Assembly: GCA_032622095.1 (NCBI GenBank)
Contig: CP136069.1
Span: forward strand, 994,001 to 1,058,000
Reading direction: 5' to 3'
DNA from: Siphonodentalium dalli
Lineage: Eukaryota > Mollusca > Scaphopoda > Gadilida > Siphonodentaliidae
DNA: 64,000 nucleotides
Shown: positions 46,222 through 56,941 of the stretch, one piece after another
Numbering within the stretch: the stretch's first letter is position 1
Layout of the letters: each line of letters opens with the position of its first letter
Program-made: the position numbers and the translations under genes
Notes under the pieces: generated by a model
What the model saw: only the letters and a program-made list of their open reading frames with translations
What the model was told of the DNA's origin: nothing
The model's database searches: none

Positions 46222-49189
46222 ATGAAAGTGTCAATGACACTGTAGCTCAACTTGGAAGGGAATAATTTAATGTATTACAGTCAATGGAGCGATTAGGAAT
46301 GTGGAAAGTTTAATGTCTAATACTAGTTTATCGACATGAAGATATATATAAAATCTAAGATGGTTGCTGGCGGCTATGTTTTCCAATAAAATTCAAAAGC
46401 ATTTGATAGCTTCAGTCATGCAAATAGTAAAATGCAAGATGGCTGCCAGCAACCATGTTTTTTGGCCAAATAACACCAAAATGACTCGTTCCCATCTACA
46501 TTCCAATTTCAACAGCCATGACAAATTTTATGATGATCAGACTAAAGGTACGACCTGTAGCCCGTGCTAAAGGAATTAGTCATACAAAGAGTAAAATCCA
46601 AGATGGCTGCTGGCGACCATGTTTTTTGGCCGAATGACCCCAAAATGACTCGTTCCCATCTACATGTCATTGTTAACTTCCATGACAAATTTCATGATGA
46701 TCTGACCAAAGGTACGACCTGTAGCCCGTGCTAAAGGATTTAGTCATGCAAAGAGTAAAATCTAAGATGGCTGCTGGCGGCCATGTTTTTTGGCCGAATG
46801 ACCCCAAAATTACTCGTTCCCATCTACAAGTCAATATTAACCCTTTGAACCCTGACGCCCCACAGCGATTGACACTCTGACCCGGGGCTCCCAGTGGCAT
46901 TTCCACTTAAATTAGACAGTGTCTAGTCGCATGGTGTTGATTATATTTAAATTGTGACACAGGTCTGAAACTTTACAGGTTTGTCCCACACAGATCAGCG
47001 ATTATTATAAGATCGCAAGAGTTTGCCTCGCGGCAACTCCTTGGTAACGGTTGCTAGGCAACTACCTGGAATTGACTGGAAAATGTAAATATAGCTTACA
47101 GCGTCGTAATTCAACCCCAGTGATTGCGTTTTTGATGCAGCTAATACCCTAACATGAAATTTGAGATAAACCCGACCAGAATAGTGAAACAAATATCCAA
47201 TTTAAGGGTAACAACGGTTGCTAGCAAATACCACACATGATCGAATGACATCATTGCACTAACCATTCAGTGGTATGTTTTGCCTTAATGTAGACAGTGG
47301 CTAGTCACACGGTGTTGGTTATGTTCAAAAGGGACACCTACCTGAAACTGTGCAGGCATGCTACATGTATGCATGGACTACTGATCATTATACGATCTGG
47401 AGACTTTGCCACCCGATCTCTCATTAGAAACGGTTACTAGGCAACTACCCGAAATTTGCAGAATAAACAAAATCTAGCTTATAACGTTGTAATTATACAT
47501 CAGCGAATTGCGTTTCGATGCAACCAATTATGTATCGCTATGCTATAAATTGTTTATTTGCAATTATGATGCTCTGCGCATGCGAGAGTAAGTCAACTTG
47601 ATATGCGATAGACATTTTCCCGCATGTGGCAGAACAGAGACTTATATTACAGAGACCCGAAACAACGTAATTTCCCGTAACATATCGTGGCCACATTGTT
47701 CAAGTAAGCTGTATAGATTGTGTCTACTGTACTAACACATGAAACGTGCCACTATATGTCATATATAGCGCCAAATTTCACTTTAATTATAGCCTGCGCG
47801 CATGCGCATATTTTCCTACCCATCTCTAGCGGGCAGCCAATCCATTATTATACACACCTTTGCCAGCGCTGATTTCAATAGCTAGGCCCATTTAAATATA
47901 TATTAGTGGGTATGTCGTGTATAAGTACGTTATAAACCATTTATTTGTCATTGCGCTGGTCTGCGCATGCGCGAATAAATCAACTTCATATGCGATAAAC
48001 CCTTCCCCATATGTAGCAGAACACTGATTAATATACGCGAGGGTAATTTAAACTGAAATTGTGTGTCAAAATTATGTCTGTTCTGTACACACACGGGGAA
48101 CACAAAATTATATGCCGTAAATATAGCGACACAGTTCACTTAAAATATCGTATGTTTTTGTAGATTATATGCTATGCGCATGCGCAGATATTTCTACCCG
48201 ATACTAGCGGCCAACCATTCCATATGCACCCTGGGCGCCGCTGACATATGTGGGTGCCATAAATATAAATCAGTGGGTCTGATGCTCGTTATACTATATA
48301 TATATTTGCTACCGACTCATGCTGACGCTGCACCGAAATATCGGTGTTACGGGATATAGTCACGGTTCATTTGCACCTAAATATCGGTGTTATGGGTTCA
48401 AAGGGTTAACACCCACGACAAATTTCATGATGATCAGATGAACAGACCGACCTAGCTGTAACCCGTGCTAATGGATTGAATTCTGAAATCCAAGATGGCC
48501 GCTGGCAGCCATGTTTTTTGTCCAAATGACCCCTAAATGACTCGTTCCCATCTACATTCCAATTTCAACAGCCATGACAAATTTCATGATGATCAGACTA
48601 AAGGTACGACTTGTAGCCCGTGCTAAAGGATTTAGTCATACAAAGAGTAAAATCCAAGATGGCTGCTGGAGGTCATGTTTTTTGGCTGAATGACCCAAAA
48701 ATGACTCGTTAACATCCATGACAAATTTTATGATGATCCGACCAACGGTACGACCTGTAGCCCGTGTCAAAGGATTTAGTCATGCAAAGAGTAAAATCTA
48801 AGATGGCTGCCGGTGGCCGTGTTTTTTGGCCGAATGACCCCAAAATTACTCGTTCCGATCTACATGTCAATATTAACATCCATGACAAATTTCATGACAA
48901 TAAGACGAACAGTACGGCCTGTAGGCCGTGCTAATGGATTGAATTTTGAAATCCAAGATGGCCACTGGTGGCCATGTTTTTTTTTCCGAACGACCCCAAA
49001 ATGACTCGTTCCCATCTACATGTCAATGTCAATATTCATGACAAATTTCATAATAATTGGACCAAAGGTACGTACTGTAGCCCATGCTAACGGAAATTGT
49101 TGACGAATCACGCACACACACATGCACACACGCACGACGGATACCAAGCCATGGCAATAGCTCAAACTTTACAAAGTAAAGTTGAGCTA
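46222..49189 (+). mobile_element. F1-family element, complete, interrupted by piggyBac-like insertion
   Basis: It starts ATGAAAGTGTCAATGACACT and ends AAGTTGAGCTA. Four monomers lie before the break at CAATATTAA and five after it, with the split monomer resuming at CCACGACAAATTTCATG. The 1565-bp insertion (46841-48405) explains the gap. Confidence 0.8.
46841..48405. mobile_element. piggyBac-like non-autonomous element (TTAA duplication)
   Basis: The ends are CCCTTTGAACCC and its exact inverse; TTAA flanks both sides (46837-46840, 48406-48409) and is present once in intact F1 monomers (ATATTAACATCC). TTAA targeting and CCC termini are piggyBac hallmarks. The interior has no transposase but two duplicated modules, each repeated at about 380-bp spacing (46905/47283 and 47570/47955). 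Four GCGCATGCGC-type NRF1-like sites lie in the second pair (47576, 47798, 47963, 48176). Confidence 0.85.
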
Positions 49190-49769
49190 AATATGAAAGC
49201 GGTAATGACAAATTAATGTTGAATTATAATGCATCTTGACTGAACTGTTGCAACAATGCTATAAAATGGGGGGGGGGGGGTGGGGGTCAGGATCTGAATT
49301 ATCTCTCTCTGTAGATAGTGCCAGAATAATAATTTATGGACTTCTATAGAAGTACAATACAAATAGTATCACTTGATAACAGCTAACACGACTATACCGA
49401 TGAAAAAATTTATAAATTGGAGGGGGCAGAGGTGGGCTATATGGGGAAAATAGGGATTCATACTGTGAACCGATATAAATTAGTAAAGCGGTAATGAAAA
49501 ATGTTGAACTATATTGCATCTCGACTGAACTGTCTCAACAATGCTATAAAATGGGGGTGGGGGGTCAGGATCTGAATTATTTCTATCTCAATAGATAGTG
49601 CCAGAATAATAATTTATTCATTCATTGATGTCTGTTTATTCCAATAATAAATTCCAATAATAGAATAATAATTTATGGACTTCTATAGAAGTACATGTAC
49701 AATACAAATTAGTATCACATGATAAAATATGTATGTAAGGAGACTATATACCGATGATAAAAATAAACT

Positions 49770-50210
49770 AGAGGTGTGACTGTCCCAATGGGACTACAGA
49801 TACCCCCCGGTTTTTAAAATACTAAGATGTTTCACATGTCAGTAAACATTTAGTTAAAATAATAAAATAACAGTTCCCATTGCAGGTGTCCAACCATAAC
49901 CCTAATCTTAACCTATTGACCGAAAAATGTAGGAATAAAAGCTCGGACAAAAGTATACATGTTGCGAAAAATTTCTAAGTCGAAAAAGGGGGGATAACTC
50001 CACCAAAAAAAGTCCAACAGACGTCATAATCGCAGGTACACAGGTTCCCATGGTGGTTGATGTTTGTGCCAAGTTTCACGGAAATTGTTCAAAAAACGAC
50101 TGAGGACAACTCCGGACAAATTTGTGTCCATGGACGGACGACGGACGGACGACGGACAAGCTGACTCCAGTATACCCCCCCCTAACTTCGTTGCGGGGGG
50201 TATAATGAAT
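49770..50210 (+). mobile_element. F2-family element with near-complete ends
   Basis: Begins near GACTGTCCCAATGGGACTAC, core GGGGATAACTCCACC and CATAATCGCAGGTACACAGG, tail GGACGGACGACGGACGG, then a terminal hairpin of TATACCCCCC and GGGGGGTATAA. Confidence 0.7.
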
Positions 50211-50499
50211 TAGGCAGGGATGGGGGTTGGATATATGGGGAAATAGGGGTTCATACCGTGAACTGATATAAATTATTAGAGCAATAACGACCAATGTTGA
50301 CACATAATGCATCGCGACTGAACTGTCGCACCAAGGCTATACAATAGGGAGGCCCTCGGGGGACCCCCACTAATGAGGTTAATTGCATATAAGGAACACA
50401 TCACACAACAGTGATGGGGAGGTACTCCCAAATAAGAAATGCACACACACATAATTTATAACGAGGCATAGTTAATCAGGTTCGATCACACATACATTT

Positions 50500-50715
50500 G
50501 TTTTGCAAATATTTTCTTAACATATGCCATGTTTTTGCAATATTAAGGGTCCACACTGTTCTAATTGGATTAAAACAGTCACTCGACATATAAATTCTGC
50601 AAATATTGTCATAACATCCTGCAAAATTAAGGGGTCCCCATTGTTTTAATTGGATTAAAACAGTCACTGGGCATATAAATTTAGCCAATATTTTGATAAC
50701 AAGCAAAGTTAACAA
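50500..50715 (+). repeat. About 113-bp tandem duplication
   Basis: Two units share TTCTAATTGGATTAAAACAG-like sequence, CAGTCACT and CATATAAATT. It interrupts the surrounding 290-bp family. Confidence 0.7.
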
Positions 50716-51105
50716 ATATTGCATCGCGACTGAACTGTTGCGCCATGGGGGGGGTCTGAATCCGAATTATCTCCATCTCTATAGAAAGGAATAGCAATTG
50801 ATGTGCATATATAGTAATACAATACAAATTATTCTCACATGATAAAAATATGTATGTAAATGTAACAGCTAACACGATTATACAGATGAAAAAATAAATA
50901 AATTGGGGAGGGGGTAGGTTGGGCTATATTTCCCCTTATTATGTCAGCTATTGCGATTAGCCAATCAGCGTCGATATCTAAATTATTTCAATTGAAAAGA
51001 TCAGTCAGAATAGACATAAAGATAAAACCCATACCACAATATGGTTCCATCATTTCTTGTACTATACCCTTGTTCTGTATCGCATGTAAAATTTTCAACC
51101 CTATA

Positions 51106-51505
51106 TACTCTTGAGTGCCTAATAAACATACATGTACGATTATTAAAATCGAGGTAAAATTCCCACCTGTACGATTGTTATTTGGTCCTGTACGTTTATT
51201 AAATTAACCAAAAGAAATAATTCACCAATCTTAAATTGTGTTATTCATAGATAAATGAACTCTGATTGTTGACAGTGATCAGCACACTGTAAATTCACAG
51301 ACCTGGCTATCCATCGAAACTATTTCTGTCACATGGCATCAGTAAACCAGTCAGATGGTGCGTTTTGTTGGGATGTATGGTACTAATATTTCCAGTCTGT
51401 ACAGGTCTGTACGTTTATTCCGCCCTGTACTATTATTCAGTTACGCGACATTTTCCAACCAGTACTATTATTCCACCCTGTACTTTTATTAGGCACTCAA
51501 GAGTA
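51106..51505. mobile_element. 400-bp MITE with 20-bp perfect inverted ends, TA-flanked
   Basis: TACTCTTGAGTGCCTAATAA at the left is exactly inverted at the right; if the outer TA is the target, the element starts CTCTTGAG. The interior near both ends repeats TGTACGATTATT-like motifs (51134, 51170, 51190, 51405, 51424, 51461, 51478). No coding content. Confidence 0.85.
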
Positions 51506-51549
51506 GAGCTGAGAAATCCAGTTCAAGTTCACAAACTTTATACCGCTTC

Positions 51550-52284
51550 AGGGTATTAAGAATGAAATTTCTTTTTTCAAGACTTCTTTCAATCTATAAA
51601 CTGATGACGCATATCTATTCATAGTTTCAGCAGGTAAATGTGACCGGACTAAGATGATAAGGTCTGAAAACTCTTTGGAGATAGAATGTTTCATCGCAAA
51701 CAGCATTAGCATAATATAGGACTGTGAATTTATAAGTACATGTATATTGACATCCACTATACAGAGGGTGATCTTTCTCGTTCTCTTCGGACTGAGCATC
51801 TTGGTATTCTCTAGCATCAAAAAAATCATCCTGACCTGTTAAAATGTCATCTCCATCCTCGTCTGACGTGTCACTAATACTATTATTACTACTGATACAT
51901 CCACTTTCTGATGATGTGATAGTGCCAGATGATTCATCGGAAATTGACATTTCCAAACTTGAATCTGTTTCTGAATCAGTATCAGAGGTACATGTACAAT
52001 GTAGTTGCTGAACGATTACTAGTATCATTCCCACCGATATCTGGTAAATTGGCATGCAGCAAAGGTGGTATTTCAAGTGCATCTTGCTTGTAATAGTTAT
52101 ATATAGTAAGTCTTTTGTTTACTCCTGTATGGAGTGAACGTTTGTACCTTCGTTTTCTTGGTGTTGTATAAATTTTGAATGCATATTCGTCACCCGAGGA
52201 AGAAACGGAATCGGTAGGACTCAGAGTAACACTATCACTTTCACTAGTTTCAGACTCTGTTTCACTTGAATATATTCCCGCCAT
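51550..52284 (-). pseudogene. Broken tnp2/EnSpm-like N-terminal reading frame
   Basis: Read on the minus strand in three frames. Frame 1 starts MAGIYSSETESETSESDS, has a basic patch (TPRKRRYKRS) and runs to about 52000. Frame 2 continues through an acidic Ser/Asp-rich stretch (TSDEDGDDILTGQDDFFDAR) to HPLYSGC near 51755. Frame 3 gives YIMLMLFAMKHSISKEFSDL and HLPAETMNRYASSVYRLKEV to a stop at 51550. The order acidic linker, PLY-x-G, KH-S-x-S/K, LPxxxxxYASSVYRLKK resembles the N-terminal part of animal proteins associated with CACTA-type tnp2 transposases; this is from memory of the family and should be tested. Two frameshifts and no catalytic domain make it a remnant. Confidence 0.55.
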
Positions 52285-52607
52285 TTTGTTTTCAAGTTAT
52301 TGTAATAATCCGGATTTGCGTTACAAAAAGGACGCACATCAACAATGTGACAGCTAACAGTTCATATTTATGGTTATGGATTATTAGTTAAGCTGTCATC
52401 TGGAAACGATTCAGCTTGTGGCATTGATAACTAGTACTGCATCGTCGGGTATTGAGTCACTTAACTCCGATGTAATGTCGCAGTTTGTTTTGTTTTTCGT
52501 GCTGATAGGAAATCGAATCTGATTGGCTAATATCGGGAGACCCTAAAATATGTGCACCGAAGCCGTTCGAAGCGAGAAAATGTGTGTACACGCAGGTACA
52601 CGGTGAA

Positions 52608-54411
52608 GGTTACACTGGTGTAAATGTTTTCCATAGGCCTCAGTGCTAACGTTTTAGCGTATGCTGTTGGCTATATGAACCATGGGTCTAAAAAAAAATT
52701 TTAATCTGAAAAATTGACATTTCGGGAAACTTTTTACACAAAAAAATCATATCTGTCTAGCAGGGAATTCGCCTTTAAATCTTGTGTTTTCGTAACTAGT
52801 GTCAGATCCGCATAAAAAAATACTGTCATATTTTAGACCACACCAACAAATTCAAACTTCACTACAAAGGGTTAATTCCTGTGCCAATGGCTATCTTACC
52901 TATGGGAAATCATAGGGAAGAGGTGTGATGATTTTTTTATGCAAAAAGCACACAAGGCTATTGACCAATCAGGGCCCAGTGTCTATTTTATTCTCTCCTA
53001 TATATTCCTCCCGCATCCGCTAGAGGTCTCTCCGAACCTTATTTACACCAGTGTAACCTAAAGCGATAGCCCGCTTTTTCGCGGAATAATTGTAACACCC
53101 TACATTTTTTCAGAATTGCCCATGAATGAAAAAAATGTGTTCAAAAATAATATCACTTCTGTGGTTCTTTATTTATCACACACAATTTAACCCCACTCTC
53201 TGTAACACATTATTCATCAAAAAAGCACATTTTTCCACCACAAGTCATATTCAGGCCCCATTTTCACACAGTTTTTGGGGTCTGGTGTTGCAAACTTGGA
53301 TCAGCTATGGAAGACTGTACAAGATCCTTTCCATGAGAGAACTTCTGGTGATGTGAGGTCATTGAGTCCAGATCTGATCAGCTGAGCATCAAGCACATGA
53401 CTTTATCAGCACATGGAAGACTAAAATATGACATTTTCAGGTCTGCAAGGGTGATCCAAGATAACTGGATGTGGGTGTATATTGAATTAGTTGAACAAAG
53501 ATATGCTCTCTTTGAAATGCTGAAGCATTTTCTTAAATGTGTCCAAGTTTTAGTGCTATTAACCTTCAAATGGCCATACCCACCAGTGAAAATGAGACAC
53601 TTTTATTATATATATCTGTATATCACTGGCTATAAAATCCAAAATACTTGTTAGATTAGCTTCTTATAACAATTGGTATGTGTGTCATTGACATGCTCAT
53701 GTAATGGGTAATTTGCATTATCATGTGACAATTACCACCTTGAATTTTTTTGAAAATACCTTGAAAAATTGGCATTTTTTATGAAAAATCATACCATTTT
53801 TTTGGCCGATGGAAGTGAAAGAAGACATCAGCAGCAAGAATAGCCACACCATGCATGGGAGATTCATTGGACTGAAAGACCAGGCTGTGAAAAATGCATT
53901 AAAATACTTTAAAGTGACTCCCAGGAATCAAAAATGCCAAAAAGTTCATTTTTCCCTTTAGGTTACACTGGTGTAAATGTTTTCCATAGGCCTCAGTGCT
54001 AACGTTTTAGCGTATGCTGTTGGCTATATGAACCATGGGTCTAAAAAAAAAATTTAATCTGAAAAATTGACATTTCGGGAAACTTTTTACACAAAAAAAT
54101 CATATCTGTCTAGCAGGGAATTCGCCTTTAAATCTTGTGTTTTCGTAACTAGTGTCAGATCCGCATAAAAAAATACTGTCATATTTTAGACCACACCAAC
54201 AAATTCAAACTTCACTACAAAGGGTTAATTCCTGTGCCAATGGCTATCTTACCTATGGGAAATCATAGGGAAGAGGTGTGATGATTTTTTTATGCAAAAA
54301 GCACACAAGGCTATTGACCAATCAGGGCCCAGTGTCTATTTTATTCTCTCCTATATATTCCTCCCGCATCCGCTAGAGGTCTCTCCGAACCTTATTTACA
54401 CCAGTGTAACC
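52608..54411. mobile_element. Composite element with 451-bp terminal direct repeats, TGAA-flanked
   Basis: Two 451-bp repeats (52608-53058, 53961-54411) are identical except around one A/T run. Each itself begins GGTTACACTGGTGTAA and ends with its inverse. The whole 1804-bp unit is bracketed by TGAA (52604-52607 and 54412-54415), whereas neither repeat alone has matching flanks (TGAA/TAAA and TTTA/TGAA). That indicates the composite moved as one unit. Each repeat holds a CCAATCAGGG box and a TATATATT box near its right end. The 902-bp interior has no recognisable protein. It resembles either an LTR-like non-autonomous element with unusual inverted termini or a pair of MITEs transposing together. 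Confidence 0.75.
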
Positions 54412-54415
54412 TGAA

Positions 54416-54974
54416 AGTAAAGTTAATAACTTATATATTATGTTATTCCTTTGATTTTTCGTTTGGTGTGTCATTACCTGATACTTTATACAACTTATGT
54501 AAGTTTTTTTTAGAAATCATTTTAATTATTTTATGTTTGTTACCGGTACAGGTACTTTTGTATCAAGTTTTTTCGTTCTAAAACACACGTAGGCCAACTG
54601 TAGTGTATGAGACCATCCGGACAGTACCCTTACTCCCTTATTAGTCTGGTCGATAAAAGGTTTGACCTAGAACAAATTTGGACTAAGTTGGTTTATATAC
54701 CGTTTTGAAGAGGAGTGTATCCTCTATAACATATCCAAAATCCGCTAAAATCCGCTTTGAGCATTTTTTGTAATTCAAGATGGCGTCCAAGATGGGTGCC
54801 ATTTTCCGTTAAGTCAGTTTGATGCAAGTATAGTGATAAAATATTGTCATATGTGTACACATGTTTACATTTTTGTGAAGCTAAGAAATAACGCCACCTT
54901 GCAATGCCTAAATTGGAACTCCCAGTCCAAGATGGCCACTAAAATGGCGACCGGAAGTGGAACATTTTACGTTT
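54416..54974. other. Stretch without identifiable gene
   Basis: Contains AAGATGGCGTCC and AAGATGGCCACTAAAATGGC phrases, reminiscent of F1 monomers but not alignable as one. No supported exon. Confidence 0.35.
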
Positions 54975-55750
54975 TTTACTAATATCTTTAAGATCAGTTT
55001 CTGCTATTTGGAACTGTTTCAGAAATGTGACTTTATTTTGGATTTAGAATGTTAAGTAATCATTGAAGCAATGACATATGCCATTCATGATGTCCCCACC
55101 CTTTTCGATTACTCAAAAATTCGATTTTATAGAACGCGGTATAATAATTCATTTCACAAAAATATTACATTTCACAAAAATATCATTGGGACTCTTGTAA
55201 TATATCATCAAGAAATGGGAGGAACTGTGCAATGTAAGTGGTGCATTCTATTTTTTATGGATATTCCAACTCAATGGTACCAAAATTGTCACTTTGGCTC
55301 AAAATGGCTGCCAAAATGGAGGCCAAAATATGGAAAATGGTAGTTATTGTCTCAGCATGCCATGCAACCGCTTACAAGTTGAGGTTGATGCACACAATTG
55401 ACTACTCTGTCTTATATACATTGACTATACTGACAATGCTGATGCACCTTGGTTAATTGCTACTATTTTAACCACTGAAATTACCTGAATTATTCCCATT
55501 TTTCTGTAAAAACTTGACAACAAAATCGGCAAAATATCACTTATCAGGTTTCAGCCAATTTTTAAAGTAAAATGGAACAATCTCTGGTTCAAATGTGATT
55601 ATTTGTTTTGATATGTGCTAAATATGTCACACTGAAGTATTTTAGTTAAAATTATTCAAGATGTCTTTCAAAAAGTTGATTTGTCACATATTTTCCGAAC
55701 ATTATGCTCTGCAAATTGTGACTCACTTGGTTATTAAACATACTACATCA
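54975..55750 (+). repeat. Left arm of diverged inverted repeat around the recombinase locus
   Basis: The reverse complement of 62681-63463 aligns along its whole length at roughly three-quarters identity, sharing TTTCTGCT, TGACTTTATTTTGGATTTAG, GTAAGTGGTGCATTCTATTT, CCAAAATTGTCACTTTGGCT and TGTGACTCACTTGGTTATTA. It is older than the other inverted repeats here. Reading frames in it are not conserved between arms. Confidence 0.75.
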
Positions 55751-55959
55751 AGTTAATTTTCTAGTATGGGTGTCCCAGTACCTTATGGTGCATGGCAAGT
55801 TGATTTTAAGGGATGCAGTATGGATTTTGCAGAAAACTGTTGAGATTCTGTAAATGTTTTTAGTACGGAAATTGGCAGATCGTTGAAATGGAACAGAGTG
55901 ATCGGACTACTCTGTCCAATTAGCATCACCATTGATCAACGTAATAAAATGTGAATGTA

Positions 55960-56775
55960 TGTTGAATGTATGGTTATAGGTGAGATGTGTGGGTATATAG
56001 GGAGTTGCTGTATTCGTGAATGCAGTGAATAGTTAAACAATGTGTGGCTATATGGTCATGAATGTGGTGTCCACGGTGATATGTATAGGTATACAAGAAG
56101 TAGCTGTAAGGTCATGTGTGAGGTGAGTATGTATACAGGGAGTGTCCGTCTGGTCACTGACGTGGTGTATGGGTATAACGAGAGTAGCTACATTGTCCAT
56201 GTGTGTGTTGTTTATATGTATGCATGTATGAAGTGACTATGCGATCATGGGTGGGATGTGTATGTGTACATTTGGTGGCTGTATAGTTATGGATGGGTGT
56301 ATATGTGTACATGTGTTGGCAGCATGGTAATGGATGGGGTGTATGAATATATATGGAGTGGTTGTATGATTTTGGGTAATGTGTATAGGTTTACATGGAA
56401 TGACTATACTGTCATTGTGATGAAGTGTATATACATACATGGATTACAGTTTGGTGGTCATTTGCGGGCTTGTTTTGGAGAGTGCCCCTGTGGTCATGGG
56501 TGGGATGTATATGTATATATGTTGTAGCTGTATTGTCATTGGTGTGGATATACATGTACAAAGTGAATAGCTGAATGCTCATGGATGGGGTGTATATGTG
56601 TACAGCGAGTGGCTGAATTGTCATGGCTGAGCTGTATATGTAAGTCTGGAGTGTACGAATGGTCGTGTGTATTGGTATATCTAGAAGGGTTGTATGGTCA
56701 TTGATGAGGTATACATACATATACGCATGGAGTGACTCGATGGTCTGGGTGAGGTATATATGTAGTGGTTACATG
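55960..56775 (+). repeat. 44-bp minisatellite, left block
   Basis: Degenerate units of about 40-45 bp on the pattern GTGGCTGTATGGTCATGGGT followed by GAGGTGTATATGTGTACA. About 18 copies run up to a poly-G tract at 56780. The same repeat in the same orientation resumes at 62325. Confidence 0.8.
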
Positions 56776-56941
56776 GCCAGGGGGGGGGGGGTGGTCAGTA
56801 AAACGAAAATCGTAGAATCTTCAAATATATATAGTATTCAAGATGTGATTCGGAATATAGTAGAAGTACTACACAATAATAATCCACAATGCGTTATTGT
56901 ATATGTCAATTCACAGATCTTAGAACATCACGCACATTAGT

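Larger units (their letters stand above)
49210..50945 (+). repeat. About 290-bp degenerate tandem family with internal insertions
   Basis: Phrases GACTGAACTGT, ATAGATAGTGCCAGAATAAT, ACTTCTATAGAAGTAC and ACCGATGAAAAAAT recur at about 49210, 49500 and 50700 with poly-G stretches. An F2 element (49770-50210) and a 113-bp duplication (50500-50715) interrupt it. The family also lies inverted at 37390-38200. Confidence 0.65.

Noticed and set aside
53126-53654. Coding genes inside the composite element
   Set aside because: Frames are short, without domains or splice structure, and AT-biased.
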